Of a stretch of DNA of 64,000 nt, positions 48,651 through 60,569 are shown piece by piece. Numbering within the stretch: position 1 is the stretch's first letter; every line of letters begins with the position of its first letter. The stretch spans positions 141,759 through 205,758 of the forward strand of contig JAJKFJ010022172.1 of the NCBI GenBank assembly GCA_027382625.1, written 5' to 3'. The notes beneath the pieces are model-generated. The model did no database searches, had not been told where the DNA came from, and saw nothing but the letters and a program-made list of their open reading frames with translations. The position numbers and the translations under genes were made by a program. Source of the DNA: Tetmemena sp. SeJ-2015. Lineage: Eukaryota > Ciliophora > Spirotrichea > Sporadotrichida > Oxytrichidae.

Positions 48651-49987
48651 CATAGTTAAATGCTCATAATGTGAAGAGTTTGCTTGGCTTGGGCTGCAGA
48701 GCGCACTTCTTAACGAATTCCTCAAGGCGTTAATTTTCCCTGCTCCAAAAACTTACTTAATAAGACTCACGGCAGCTGCTTCAATAAGTATCCCGAAGAT
48801 TCACGCAGAAATAGAAACCAGTTAATAAGAGGCCCTATCAAAAAGCGACATATGAGCAGGTGTATACACCCTGCAAGGAGAAGATCTTCCAGCTAGAGAA
48901 TGGGTATTACTTGCTCTACTATCACAGACAAGAGTGGTATCGCATGCTCCTATTATACTCCAAGTATCTCATTCCTCTTGGTATACTCTACTACCTCATT
49001 AAGAAGAATCCCTTCTACACCACATACCCAGCAATGCTCCCATTCATGTTTGCACTCTTCATGTATATAAGCTTCCTTATGCTAAAGTTCAGTCGCGTCA
49101 CCAACCACATGGTCCAACAGATCTTGATCGACCCCACAGGCACTGAACTTACCTTCGTCTACAAAAATCAGTGGCTCAGGAAGATGAGAGCAGACAATCT
49201 GGATCTCACTGTCATGATATCTCAATCAATAAACGCCGATGTGTATTGAATGAGTTGATATTTTACTTATGAATTGGGGAAGCCACCTCAAAGCAATGAG
49301 TATGTGCCTCTGGAGATGAGAGGGTATCTTTTTCCAGAGACCTATCCGTTTGTTCCGGAGATCATTGGAGGCAAGCCCTACCGCTACTTTTACCTCAAAT
49401 ACTACCAATCCCAGAGAAATCTCTTAGCAATTGCCAGAAATCCCATCTACGTTAACTATGAAGTGATGAGGAGAATAATTTCTTTTTCTTCTAACTCTAT
49501 AAATGAAGTACTGTGTAACGCCTTCGCAACTAAGATCATAGACTTCTCTCAGGCAGAGATCAGAAGGGTGCAGTCCTCAGCAATCGGATAAAAAGGCATG
49601 GAGCGATTCTTGCTTAATCAGAATCGCCATACAGAGGAGTTATGCGAAGCACGCTTAGAGCAAATGAAGCAGCTGGAAAAGCTAGATGACCTCTGCTTCC
49701 TATAAACGCAGTCGCAGCGAATTAGGAAGGACGCCCTCAACTACAGGCTGTAACAAGCTTCTAAGAAATAAATCACGCAGAAGGCGCACTCCAAGTTTAA
49801 GCAACCAGAAGAGCAAACTGAACTTGCTAACTCCGACCTGGAAAGAGAACATAAATTGGCTTTCATGCTAGGGGTGCAGAGTTTAATTAGCACAAGTGAT
49901 CCATCCAGATTATAGCAGCAGTCCTCGGATAAGCAATAGGATGGCATACATTATAAAAAGGTGAGAGTGGATATATGTATAATTTGA
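48651..49987 (+). CDS. Probable mitochondrial inner-membrane protein (TMEM223/TMEM186-like)
   Basis: ATG 48651 starts a Ser/Arg/Gln-rich, acid-free leader (SSRRQFSLLQKLTQQDSRQL), typical of a mitochondrial presequence. Then come EKIFQLENGYYLLYYHRQEW and two hydrophobic segments (YLIPLGILYYLIKKNPFY and LPFMFALFMYISFLMLKFSR), then ILIDPTGTELTFVYKNQWLR. This order (short head, TM hairpin, beta-strand segment) is seen in TMEM70/TMEM186/TMEM223-type assembly factors. After an intron near 49240-49270 the second half has GKPYRYFYLKYYQSQRN and a helical Gln/Lys/Glu tail, with TGA at 49985-49987 or slightly beyond if another intron follows. The family is a guess; mitochondrial targeting is inferred. 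Confidence 0.5.
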
Positions 49988-50116
49988 ACCCTCTTTGCAG
50001 AAGCAATAATGTAAATGATAAAGTGAGAGAGATCTAGGCATGTCTCCAATCCAAATCTATTTAAATTAACCTTCCACTTTTTAACATTAGCAAGAGTTAA
50101 TTTGCAAAGAGGGTTC
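49986..50116. repeat. 14-bp perfect inverted repeat with a loop of about 100 nt
   Basis: GAACCCTCTTTGCA at 49986-49999 is repeated in reverse complement at 50103-50116. It sits directly at the stop codon of the upstream gene, so the transcript 3' end could fold into a stem. It may be a 3'-end signal or chance; nothing else in 49988-50371 looks like a gene. Confidence 0.5.
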
Positions 50117-50371
50117 AGAAAGTAGCAATAAATATATTTATGTTTGCTTTTATATTTGATAGTAGCAGAACCTCCGCTAATCTGTTTCCCCTCTGAGCAA
50201 AGCCTGCTGATCACACTTGGTTAGGCTTGACTGGTTGCTCTACACTCCTGCCATCCTATTGCTGTTTATTCATTCACTCAAAGACAATAAAAGAAAGAGT
50301 TAAGTTAAGTAATACAAATAATATCGACTAATTGTCTCTTCCTTGCTCTTTGTGTTTATTATTTTTCATGC

Positions 50372-51223
50372 TCAGTCGAAGTCCACGTCCTCCAGGTCGT
50401 CCTGATCCTCTCTTACATACAGAGCCTAGTCGTACTGGAAGTCCTCGTCGTCCTCGTCATCATCGCCTTCCTCCTTGAACTCCTCGTCTCCTTCATCTTC
50501 AATACTCTTAAAATATTTCAACACACTCAAGCAATCCATATCAAGGCATTTATTGGATATTGATCTCATCAACTGCCATCTTCTTGGCCATGAATATCTC
50601 CCTGCCAGTGGGTTTGGATTCTAGTTCACTCTTTTGTTCTTCCTTGAGTCGCCTTCTCTTCTCGTTGTAGACAATCAACCATGCTCCGAAGGTTTCAGCA
50701 GTCACAGGGGTGAAAGTCATGGGTGCATCTTGGGAGAAGGCTTGCTTCTGCAGAGCCTTGTCGACAGAGTGAGCCTCGTCGTACTCTCTGAGCTTGTTGA
50801 GGAGCTTGTCGTTGAGGTTGGAGATGATATCGCGCAGGTGCTCGCACACATCGTACAGCATCGAAGCCCCAATAGACTCCTATGCCTTAATGGTAACCAG
50901 TCTCTCGAACTCGATCATCATGTTGTTGTCAATCATGTCCTGAGACATGTTCTTCAGCCTAATTGCAGGGATGCTACTAACCATAAATTATGATAGAAGC
51001 TATTAGGGTAATCGTCTTTGAGCTCGAGGGTGATGCGCAGCTTGAGGTGGTTCTTGTCATCAGACTCATTGCTGGAGTTTAGCTGGATCTGAAGCTTGAA
51101 AGGTCTCTCCTCCAATACCTCCATGTCCTCTAGGTAGATGTACTTGAGAGCTTCGATCTCCTGCTCTTGCTCCATCCAGGAAGCCTCCTGCTCCTCTGGG
51201 GTGAGGTTACTACTATTCTCCAT
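50372..51223 (-). CDS. RWDD1: RWD-domain protein, RWDD1/DFRP2 (Gir2)-like
   Basis: RWDD1/DFRP2 binds and stabilises the DRG-family GTPase that associates with ribosomes. From ATG 51223 the RWD domain begins EQEIEALKYIYLEDMEVLEE and continues FKLQIQLNSSNES, ELKDDYPN and IPAIRLKNMSQDM. The helical middle is CEHLRDIISNLNDKLLNKL, then PVTAETFGAWLIVYNEKRRR and KPTGREIFMAKKM, matching the RWDD1 'pvT.e.F..W...' and 'lTGkqlF' blocks. The C-terminus is very acidic (FKEEGDDDEDDEDF) and ends at TGA 50372. The frame between DDYPN and IPAIR is interrupted by a 26-nt stretch flanked by a 3-bp repeat without a GT donor. The last exon join near 50540 is also unresolved. Confidence 0.75.
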
Positions 51224-51423
51224 TGCGATGATGATTATACTAATACTATAATTATAGTGCCTCTCCAGATTCGCAGAGCTATTTATTATTCCCTCACTCA
51301 ATCATTCAACCAGATTGACACTCACTAGATAAACCTTATTGTTTCAGGAAGCAAATGATAGCGAATCCAAAAGCGAGTCTATAATAAAATCCTTATAATA
51401 ATAATTAGTGCTTACTTACAGTA
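51224..51423. promoter_or_regulatory. Bidirectional promoter region
   Basis: A 200-bp stretch between divergent ATGs at 51223 (minus) and 51424 (plus). No specific motif is seen. Confidence 0.4.
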
Positions 51424-52254
51424 ATGAGACTTGCCTCCACTCTTATGATGCTTACAGCTTTGGGTTCAGCTGTACTGGCCTACAGCAACAACCCTCCCAT
51501 CCCTGATAGACTTTCAGGCTAGGGACTTGAACAAGGAAGCAACAACTACAATATCGACATCGAGCTCATCTACGATTTGGGTTGTGACAAGTGCAAGGCA
51601 GAGCACCCTATCTTCCAGCAGTTCCTTCAGCAACCCTTCTTGGATGGTAAGGTTATCGATGCTGTGAATGTGAGGTACTCCTTCCACCCTCTGCCCTTCC
51701 ATTTTGGCGCCTGGATCATGACTAAGCTCATCCCCTACATGCAGGATGTCTGCTACGACCAAGCTCCCAAGACCAAGCAGTGCACTACCTTTGTGGACTA
51801 CATCACTCTCGCCTTCCAGCAACAGCAATAGTTCATCACCTCCACTTCAACCTCCCACAATGACCTCGTCTTGAAGTGGACTCAGACCATTGCCGACAAT
51901 ATTCCCATACAATTTTTAACTTTAAAGACAACATGAAGCTCGATGTGAATGAGCTCCGCAAAGTCTACGACCCAGCAACCGATACTCACAACTCTGAGAA
52001 GCGCACTCGTATGCTCTGGAAATATACCGCTGCCAGAGCTGTGGGTGGCACTCCCAACGCCTTCGTCAACGGAGTCAGACTCCAGAAGACCCCTACCTCC
52101 CTCGACCAGTGGAATCAACTCATCACCGATGTCTACAACAGCCAGACCAAGTTAACTCAATTAAAAGCATGTGTTTCTTCTTAAGGTGAAGATGGGCCAC
52201 ATGGACATGGAGACTGCTGTCAAGCAAGCTGAGAAGAAGGCTTTCTTGGCTTGA
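51424..52254 (+). CDS. Secreted DsbA-like thioredoxin-fold protein
   Basis: ATG 51424 starts a signal peptide (MRLASTLMMLTALGSAVLAY). The thioredoxin-like fold is marked by IDIELIYDLGCDKCKAEH, a strand followed by a CxxC redox pair, and by GGTPNAFVNGVRL, the cis-proline loop of DsbA-type enzymes. Between them is the helical insertion typical of this class. It probably acts in disulfide exchange in the secretory pathway. Codon use is strongly biased to C-ending codons, suggesting high expression. A frame break at about 51911-51917 sits in a run of five T; six would join IADNIPIQF to NFKDNMKLDVNEL. The C-terminal exon ends KKAFLA at TGA 52254. Overall assignment is good. Confidence 0.7.
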
Positions 52255-52535
52255 TCAGGAATCATCTGAAGAACTCACTCAAGAATTCATCATATCCTAA
52301 TAGCAATTACCTATCTTAAAACTTCAAAGTCAAGTTAACTCATCCTACAGAAATATATCTTATAAATTACCCTCTATCTTATTAGAGAAGGAGGAGGAGA
52401 AGAAGTTTTCCTAATAGTAGAATTTTAAAAATAAATTCTCATAGTTAGGTAGTTACAGTGCGTAGCTTTTATCAGCTAGCTAGTTATTTGCGATTGGTAG
52501 CAGTATTTATTAATTCTACTGATCAAGTGTCTTCT

Positions 52536-54219
52536 TCAGTCAGTGTGAATCGACTTTCTCTTGTTCTTGCAGTAGCAGAAGTATATTATAATTATTCCGA
52601 CTATCAACACTGCTGAGATTGGGAGCACTATGGCCAGGATGATCTTGAGGCTGTCCTTATCGGTAGGTGCTGGCTCGACATAACCCAACTTGTCGAAGAA
52701 ACCCTTGGAGGTGAAAGACGTCACTTAGAGACCAAGCACATCAGCTTCGAAATAAGCTCTGCCACCCACCACGAAGAAACTGTCTCCAGTCTTATCGCTG
52801 TCCTCAACTGCCTTGAAGTTTACAGTGATGCTGCCTTCTGTCTGGCCAGTCAGAAGCTTAGGGTCATTAACGATCTGCTCAAAGGTCATTTGCTGAGAGA
52901 GCCACTTCCAGTCCTGAATGGCAAAGCGAACCTTCATAGACTCTGGGTTCATAATACTGAATTTGGTCTCGGGGTTAGTTGCCACGTATGTGAATTAGTC
53001 ATATGATGGGGCTTCTACAACGTCTATAGAATTAAAATGAGCACTGGAGAATAAGTAGAATAAATTTAAGTCTCTATACTGATATCCAACATTCTCTCTG
53101 TTGGGGTCGATATGTCCTGTCTCGTCGAAGTTCTAGCAAATTAGTTGATATTTGATGTCGTAGGGTTCGGAGAAGTTAAGAGGGAAGCAAGGGTCGAATC
53201 CTGGGATTGAGTACATGTAATAGGGAGTGTCTTCTCCAGTGCAGCCCTTGTAGAAGGGAGGGTCGGTAACTTTAACGAAACACTTAGTTTAGGTTTGAGT
53301 AGCGCACTAGTAGTCAAAGTATCCTTGAGGGCACACGCATACCTTATTCTCTTTCACTTATTGGCTGCAGTTGTAGGCGTATGAGTGGTTTCTCAAGAAG
53401 TCGAAAGTCTCCTTGGTAACTCTTAGTGTTTGATCACCGTCAGTAGGAGAGCCATCGAGCCTTGAGCATTCGTAGATAGTCTGACTTTGAGTAACCAACT
53501 TGCCGTTATTAAAGCACTCAGTAGGATAAGGCTCGACCAATTTCTTGACAACAGTCTTCTTGCCTTCGGTCTCAGCCAGATATCTTCGTTGTCCAGGTCC
53601 ACTGGGATTGTATTAGTTCGTGCTCATGGGCACATCAAATAGATGACTAGCTACTAAATCGTTCTCACAACTTAAATCCAATATCAATTTCAATAATGAA
53701 TCTCGTCATTTCTAATGGCCTGCTCCTTTACCTTCTCAAGGTAGAGATCGTATATCTTTCTGTTTACGATTGGGTCGTCTGAATATTGCTTGCTCTCTAT
53801 CATCTGCTCTAGCTTCTTCCTCTCCTCAAGCTTTCTTATCTTTGCCATGATCTCAGCTTCACTGCCCTCTCCTGATCTCAAAGACCCGTGCTCCTCATGC
53901 TCCTATCGCACTTTGCGCTTATACTACTCTGTTTAGAACACCATATCGTATAGGTCTATCATGTTCTCCAACCATGTAATACTTCCAGACTTATTGAGAA
54001 AAAAATATGCTAGAGTGAGAATACATTTAGGGACTGCTTTGTTGAATCTTCAAACTTCTCGGACAGTTAGCTTTCGAAGAACTTGAATTCCTTGTAGCCG
54101 AACTCTGCCTTGGCAGTCATGAGACTACCTGAGAAAAGTAGAAGAGCCAGAACAGATAATCTGGTTGTAGTTGCTGCCTGATACACTCTTTTTGTGATTC
54201 GCTAGGACTATTTATTCAT
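52536..54219 (-). CDS. Cys-rich type I membrane protein, unrecognised
   Basis: ATG 54219 opens a leader ending in a hydrophobic run (LSVLALLLFSGSLMTAKA), so the product is secretory. The N-terminal part is charged and helical (ENMIDLYDMVFQTEQYKRK and IRKLEERKKLEQMIESKQ). The middle is Cys-rich and extracellular-looking (CFNNGK, YNCSQ, KVCVCPQGYFDYQC, YKGCTGEDTPYYM and FDPCFPLNFSEPYD), with potential N-glycosylation sites. A single membrane helix (IILAIVLPISAVLIVGIIII) and a short basic tail (YCKNKRKSIHTD) end it at TGA 52536. A frame break near 53693 is repaired by one extra T. The EGF-like CVCPQGYFDYQC motif is suggestive only. Confidence 0.55.
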
Positions 54220-54460
54220 TTTATATTAATTATAATCTCTTCTGAGAACGCAATGCACATTCTAAGGGATAGGAAGACAAGGATATTGAAGTAATTATTT
54301 TCACTATTGTGGGCAATTTCTACTTCTTTCTTATCATTTAATTCTCTATATTGTTAGTAGTTATCAGCCAGCTTGGTTTAGTGAGCTAAGCTGCTGTGTG
54401 AAAGTAATAAATTGAAGAAGGTTAAATCGATTATTCAAAAATTTTGAAATAATTAACAAA
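54220..54460. promoter_or_regulatory. Bidirectional promoter region
   Basis: About 240 bp of AT-rich sequence between divergent ATGs at 54219 (minus) and 54461 (plus). No specific motif is seen. Confidence 0.4.
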
Positions 54461-55609
54461 ATGAATTTTAATTCCACCACGACATCTGCTGTTGCATAAT
54501 AGACCAGTAGCCTCCACTAGAAATACTCCTCTGCTAATACTGCAGCATCTAGGTTGAATTCTAGCCAGAATGTGGGCCATGCTCAGTCCAGGTTTATACT
54601 CAAGAAGAATCAAAACCTTAACTCAGATCTAAACTTCAGCTACGATCCAAAATTAATTGGGAGAGTGATGAGTTCTTATAGCTTATTTATAGATCAAAGC
54701 TCTTTGATTTAGTCAAATAAGCTTATCTTGAAAAGCAATCTACCGAAAAATGTGAGCTCGGGAGAAAAGAAGTTTCAGCTCTACAAGCCACTTGCCCCAA
54801 CTTCCAACTTCAGAGCACAGAGCATCGGGGCAACAGCTGCCAGATCAAATCAGGCAAGCACTCAGTCCTTAAAATTCATCATCAAGTATTTGAGCATTAG
54901 TGGAGAGGATTTAATTTTTAAGTAAGCTGGAGGGGACAAGGAGCAGATCAGATCAACTCAAAATCTCTCTATAGTTCACATGCCAGAGCAAAGATTGAAA
55001 GATAATCAAAGTCTAATTAGAAACAGCATTAAAGCTGCTGTTAGAAATCAAAATCAAAGCCTCGAAAGTAAATAGCAGTAACAAACTCCTGCTACTATAA
55101 GCAAGTAGCATCAATAGCAATAAAGTTAAAATCAACAACAAAACTGTGAAAATATCCAATAACAAAGTCAATTCAAGCAGACAAACTAAGTCTATGGGAA
55201 TTCATATTTGAACTCTGTGATAACTGAAGAGGATCCATAACAAAATGAAGAAGAGGAAGATAGCAATTAAATTTTTGAGTTAGAAAAAGAAGATTAAAAA
55301 TCTCCTTTTGTCCCATCTACCTCAACCTTATTCGCAGACCCTCTTATGATAGACTAGAAGAAAACTATCTGCTTCGTTATCTAAGATGAAGAAATACTTT
55401 TTAATAAGCAACTCATGATAGATCAGTCTTGCTATATCTAAAATTTAGTGTCTAATCTAGATCCTAAAAAGGTAAGCTCATCTATAATGTTCAAGTACTC
55501 TAATTCATAATTTTATTGTAGAATGTACGAATCCTCTTGCCCAAATGGATGCTAAAGCAAGCATTCATAAGATTCTTAAAATATGTTCAAGATTTTGAAC
55601 TAAAAATGA
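54461..55609 (+). CDS. Gln/Ser-rich protein, intronless, unrecognised
   Basis: One continuous frame of 383 codons from ATG 54461 to TGA 55607-55609, using many TAA/TAG as Gln. The N-terminus is Ser/Thr/Ala-rich (MNFNSTTTSAVAQQTSSLHQ). Then come KFIIKYLSISGEDLIF, a poly-Gln-like zone around 55070-55160, an acidic patch (ITEEDPQQNEEEEDSNQIFE), and a C-terminal part with Cys residues (YCRMYESSCPNGCQSKHSQD). The absence of introns is unusual among its neighbours. No domain is recognised. Confidence 0.65.
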
Positions 55610-55781
55610 AGAAGCCAATAGTAAGCGCCCACATTCTAAGTTCATAATTAAGAATGATCCAAATAAGCCAGAGAAAAAGCAATAAAAATGTCTTTCACTT
55701 CCCTTACTGCTTTTTATTTCAAAATCAATTTTAGTGAATGAGATAGTTTACATTAAGTTTCTATATGATATGTTTATATTT

Positions 55782-58700
55782 TCACTTCTTTACTATGAAT
55801 CTAGGTTATCTTTTTTACTACTGACTGCTCGAGGAAAAGCTTTGGCTGCTCATTGCATCCGACTGGTTTTGATATCCACTATTTTGGCTCCCTTTACTAA
55901 GAGATTAAACTCTAAACCTTTCAAGGAATGTCTAATTTAGACCCTGAAGAGCTGCTATAAAAAGTAAGATATGATCTAAACTTATTTAGGCTGGATTGTT
56001 ATTTGGAAGCTGAGATAGATTAAAATTTTATGGATTGTTATTCAAAGCAGAGAGGGGAAACTGCAAGCCCATCTTGGCAAGATCTTGGTTGGAAAACTGA
56101 TTGGAATTAGTTTGAGTATGAAGCGTGGGTCTGATTGCAAAGGTTTAGTTCAAGCCTGAGAAGTTAGACGAAGCCATTGGAGTTTAAGCTACTCTCATCT
56201 ACTAGGCTAGGGAAGACTAGTTCTGTACAGATATCTAGCCATTCAGCTTTTGAATGAAAGAATGCTTTATCTAGATGTCAGAGGTATCTAGCTGCTCTAA
56301 ATGACTTGACAGCGCCTGATTTGGCTTGGTCTATTCAAGCTCAGCGATCTCTAGCTTGAAGTTCCTGATTCAAGCTTTGATTTATCAATTGAGGTACTTT
56401 GCTCAGCCACGTTAATTGAAGGTACTTGATTTGAGTGAGATCTAGAGTTAATTTTAGAAGAAGCTGCTGTCGGCTGCTAGTAACTCATACTATACTTTCC
56501 TGTTTCCTCAAAGCCTTGGTAATTAAGTACCTCTTTGAGTTCATATGCTGCTTTGGCAGGGCTGACGCTGTCTTACCTTAGATTCTTATTGCTTCTTTAA
56601 TTCTCTAAGAATCTTTTGAGACTGACCTATCAGCTGCTCCAAATTGATAGTTCTCTACTTTAAATTAGTATTAGCACTTTGCTGCGTCTACTGCCCATGC
56701 AGATTTGATTTATTTGTACATTCTATTTGCTTCGCAAGCTAACTAAGATTAATAGCTAAATGACGCTTCTCAGGAATTTGAGGCTGCTACTATTGTTGGG
56801 TTACTAACTCATTTTCCCTTCTCTGATGACTAACTTAACCTGGATTTATTAGGGCTCCCTTCTTAAATAAATTAATAATGACTAAATGTGACTAAATGCA
56901 TTTATCTTTTAGATGAAAGAAGAAGGATTTTACTACTAGATCTCGCTTTACCGATTATTGGCTTTCTCACTTTTGTAAAAGCTGTCCCTCTCCATGTAAT
57001 CTTTAAAGTTCATCTCACTATGATGGTAAGATGCTTCTCCCTCCTCATTTTAGAAGTCATTTTCTCTCTTATCTGAAGTAAGATTAAAGCCTTCTTAAGT
57101 GAGTGCACAGAACTAAGTAAGCTGAGAGTTTTGAGTTTGATCAAAGAGGTTCTCTTAAGTGGCGCTCTCCAAGTTCACAACTTGATTATTGCTCGTGATA
57201 ATTGACCCATGCCTTCTCCTTCTTATCTGTTGAGTGCTGCTACCGTAGCTCATGGGACTTTCAAGGATGGAGGCAGCAATCTTCTCTCCCATCTTATATT
57301 TCTCAAGTTCACTCTTGAGTGAGGTGATCTCTTATTGCTTCTCATTTAAAATAGCTGTGAAGGTATCTTCAATCAAGTTTCTGCTAATCAACTCCTCCTT
57401 TACGAATTTCAAAACCAGAGGGTCTAAAGGTATTATAACTCAGATACAGATTTTATAGCTTCTCTTCTGAGAGTAGACTCCAAAGTTTATCAAATCCTCA
57501 AGCATCTACTTAGGAGAAAATTAAGTATCCTCTGAAGGAAGGGATTGTCTACCTCTATATTTTAGCCAATCTAGCAAGAATTGAGAGAGCTATATCCTCA
57601 CTGTCAATATCTAGAGTGTCGCATTTTAAAAGAGTATAAAGTTAATCTGGCTTCAAACTACTCAGCCCAATTTTTATCGATCCATAATTCTTGCTTAACC
57701 TGAAGAGTAAGGCAGTAATGAAAAATTCTATCCTGAAAATTATCTTGAAAGATAGAGTATCTTAAGGCAAGGATAAATTAACTTTTCAAATATTTTAATG
57801 CAAGGATTGAAACTTGATCTTAAATAGATATTGCTTTTGTCCTGGAGTAGAATTCGTGCAGATAACTTGAACTTTCTTATTCTATTCTAACTCATGATTA
57901 AGTTAAACTTCAGCCACTACTGCAAGAGGAAAACCGTTATGAGTTATTGAGCTGCAGTCTTCAGTTCTGATCACCATATTTGTGTTGTTTAAGCTTTCTG
58001 CTTCATTATTTAGGTCCTGAAGATTTCTCAAATCATTGAATGTGTCAAGATTGATTTAGACTGGATTGTTAATGAGTTTTATTTAGCTTCTTGCTTATGC
58101 ATGATCATTCTAAGTTTAATACGGATTCCTATCTATTGAGACATTTTGGCTATGAATTTCTGAGGCTATCCTATTTGACTAATACTTCCTATTTGAATCA
58201 TCCTCAGTGAAGTGCCTATCTATGCTGCTTATTGAAAGTTGATCTTAGTGCTGCTTCTGTCTTTGATTCTAATTTGGCTGCTTTTACTTAGCAGCTATCC
58301 TATTAAGAGAAGTTTATAGGAATTTGCTCTCCTTAGATTTACTCTGAGTTGAATTATTAGTTACTGAGCTAGACCTTTGGGAGGAAGATTGATTTTGAAT
58401 TCTGCTACTTCTGTGTGAAGATCTAGCTGCGGAAGAAGTGAGTTGATTATTTTGAGATAATTGAGAGTGGCTATTGTTGTGACTGGATGCAACTGATCTT
58501 CCTTTGGAGTTTTGTGAGATCTTAGAGACTGAAGTAACACAGAGAGAGGGGAGCGAAGTTAAGATGAGTTTGACCTTTAGGAAAATGTGAAAGTCTGATT
58601 CGTAAGCAAATCATCCTGAGGGATTTAAGTGAAGTAGAAGCTAATTTCCTTTTTCTTGTGATCGATAAAGCTTGAAAATTGCCATTGAAGTTCATCAATC

Positions 58701-59258
58701 TTCACTATATCAGACTTATAAGAATTTATAGAGGGCTTAAGTTTGACGTTCCAGTCTATATAGGACTTCTTCTATTGCTAAATTTGATCTATCTTGAGCT
58801 AGATCTCCCTCTAAAATGTTTGAACTTCGTCTAATTACTAATTAAGGTTCTTAAACCCTCCTTGCTATTTCAAGCTTAAGAGAATCTGTGTTGCTTTTTG
58901 GAAAATTTCCTAACTCTAAATGCCTTTGAGGAGTTGATTCCTCAGGAATCTGTCTAACACTTCTCTTGTGACGTATTTGTTGTTAAGTTTATAAAACATA
59001 ATACAATTTCTCTATCTGGTCTAGATCTTCTAAAGGAGTCGATATTTTGTGATGCTACTAAAATAGAACGCTGAACTAGTTGGAACCAGCAGTCCTTGCA
59101 CGAAAGAAGATTTTGAGACTGGCAAGTTTGAATTTTCTTAAGGGCTTCCCTAATGTTAACGAGAGCGTTTTCCCTGGTTAAAAATAATTAAAGATAGGAT
59201 ATACACTTATGAAGTTATTTCTAGATTCTAAATGCAATAGTCGATTGCTATCTTGCAT
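55782..59258 (-). CDS. Large Gln/Ser-rich coiled-coil protein, unrecognised
   Basis: ATG 59258 with exon 1 MQDSNRLLHLESRNNFI, a 31-nt intron, then ENALVNIREALKKIQTCQSQ. Further exons carry KYVTREVLDRFLRNQLLKGI, a coiled stretch, and a long Ser/Gln/Asn-rich zone (58290-58560). A more structured segment follows (ELEQNKKVQVICTNSTPGQK to LSSLKPDQLYTLLKCDTLD), then a coiled coil (LKSELEKYKMGEKIAASILE). Gln-rich text continues to the Ser/Gln/Lys C-terminus at TGA 55782. Multiple short introns are needed. The middle segment might be a beta-sandwich or an adaptor-like domain, but I recognise no family. Its 5' part is duplicated in mirror image at 63009-64000. Confidence 0.5.
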
Positions 59259-59428
59259 TCATTAAAAATACTACTCAAGTTAAATGCATTATATTTAATT
59301 TTTGATTGGAAAAAGTCTGCTATCTGTAAAAAGTTATGCAACAACTGCTAGTCAGGCTTTTTCTCTCTGAATATAATCCACACATAATTGCATATTGTGT
59401 ATAAAGTAGCTTAAAATTATAATTATCA
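59259..59428. promoter_or_regulatory. Bidirectional promoter between the Gln/Ser-rich gene and TRM10
   Basis: 170 bp between divergent ATGs at 59258 (minus) and 59429 (plus); conserved in the other arm at about 62841-63008, as part of the inverted duplication. Confidence 0.4.
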
Positions 59429-60569
59429 ATGGAAAGTAAAGGAGAAAAATCGCCTCAGTAGGATCAATAAGACTTGCAAGAAATTAGTGAAATCGAAATA
59501 GAGCAAGAGGAAACTGAGGAACTGACTGGGATAAATTTCTTTACTGAAGAACAAATCATTTTAATACAAGAGAAAAAGGAAAATCAACTCACCAAGGCTC
59601 AGAAAAAGGAAAGAGCAAGATAAAAATGCCAAGACAGAAAGATAGAAAATAAAATGAAAGGTAGAGAAGAAAAATAAGCACTAAACTTATTGTCAAATAC
59701 GTAAAATGACAACTCAGAACATAATGAGGAAAGTAAATCTAGAGATAATTAAGAATAAGTGGATTAATCTGATAAGATCATGTAAAGTGATGATTAAAAG
59801 AATAAGGGGACAAATCAAAAGAAAAGAGAGCATAAAGATGGAATCTTAAGAGTTAATGCAGCGTGCGAAGATGATTCTACTCCCAAGATAATCATCGATC
59901 ATATTATAAAAAGCATTTTATCTTGCTTATAGTGAAAAGATGTCTACGATTGAAAAGAGAAGTCTCGCTTCTTAGCTAAACTTTTGCGTCCATGAATTAA
60001 GGAAGTCTTAAAAGCCAATGGCTCTGCATGTCGTAAACCTCACTGATCCAATCGTGAAAGATGCACTTTAAGTTAGAGACTATGACAAATGGGGAATCAA
60101 CTATCATTAAGAGAATTTGATGGAGGCCTTTTCTTTGATTAACTAAGCAGAGAGTAGTTTAGACTGTGATAGTGAAAGAATTTAGTAAAAAGATGAATTA
60201 AAAAGCAGAGGGAAAAGTTTTACTCTTGACTTAGAAAACACGTATTACTTAAGTCCAGATGCTATTGAGACTTTATTAGAGTTCGATTCGGAAAAGAGTA
60301 ATTTCATAATCGGAGGTCTGATAGATAGGACTGTTAAAAAATTTGCCTCTCTTTCAGAAGCCAACAAATATAACATTAGAGCTCGAAGATTACCAATAGA
60401 TGAGATTATGGTTGGAGAAAAAGTAATTAAGCAGGCTTTAAGCATAAATTAAGTAGTTCAAATCCTTTTAATCTACAGAGAAAGTGGTGGTGATTGGAAA
60501 CAAGCTTTTGACACTGCAATCCCACAAAGAGTCAAAATTTTATCCGATAAATCAACTTTATTGACCTGA
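59429..60569 (+). CDS. TRM10: TRM10-type tRNA guanine-N1 methyltransferase (SPOUT class)
   Basis: Trm10 methylates N1 of the purine at position 9 of tRNAs using SAM. The N-terminus is acidic, then Lys/Gln-rich (KAQKKERARQKCQDRKIENK), typical of Trm10. The SPOUT domain shows IEKRSLASQLNFCVHELRKS, YYLSPDAIETLLEF, FIIGGLIDRTVKKFASLSEA, IRARRLPIDEIM, INQVVQILLIYRE, GDWKQAFDTAIPQRV and the end at TGA 60567-60569. These are the family's cofactor-binding and catalytic-region blocks in order. A junction near 59905-59940 needs an intron or a one-base change, and the same A run occurs in both copies. It lies in the left arm of inverted repeat 2 and is the more intact copy. Confidence 0.85.

Noticed and set aside
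55734..55940. Small plus-strand ORF with hydrophobic stretches.
   Set aside because: It lies opposite the Ser/Gln-rich C-terminal exon of the minus-strand gene ending at 55782, which reads better.
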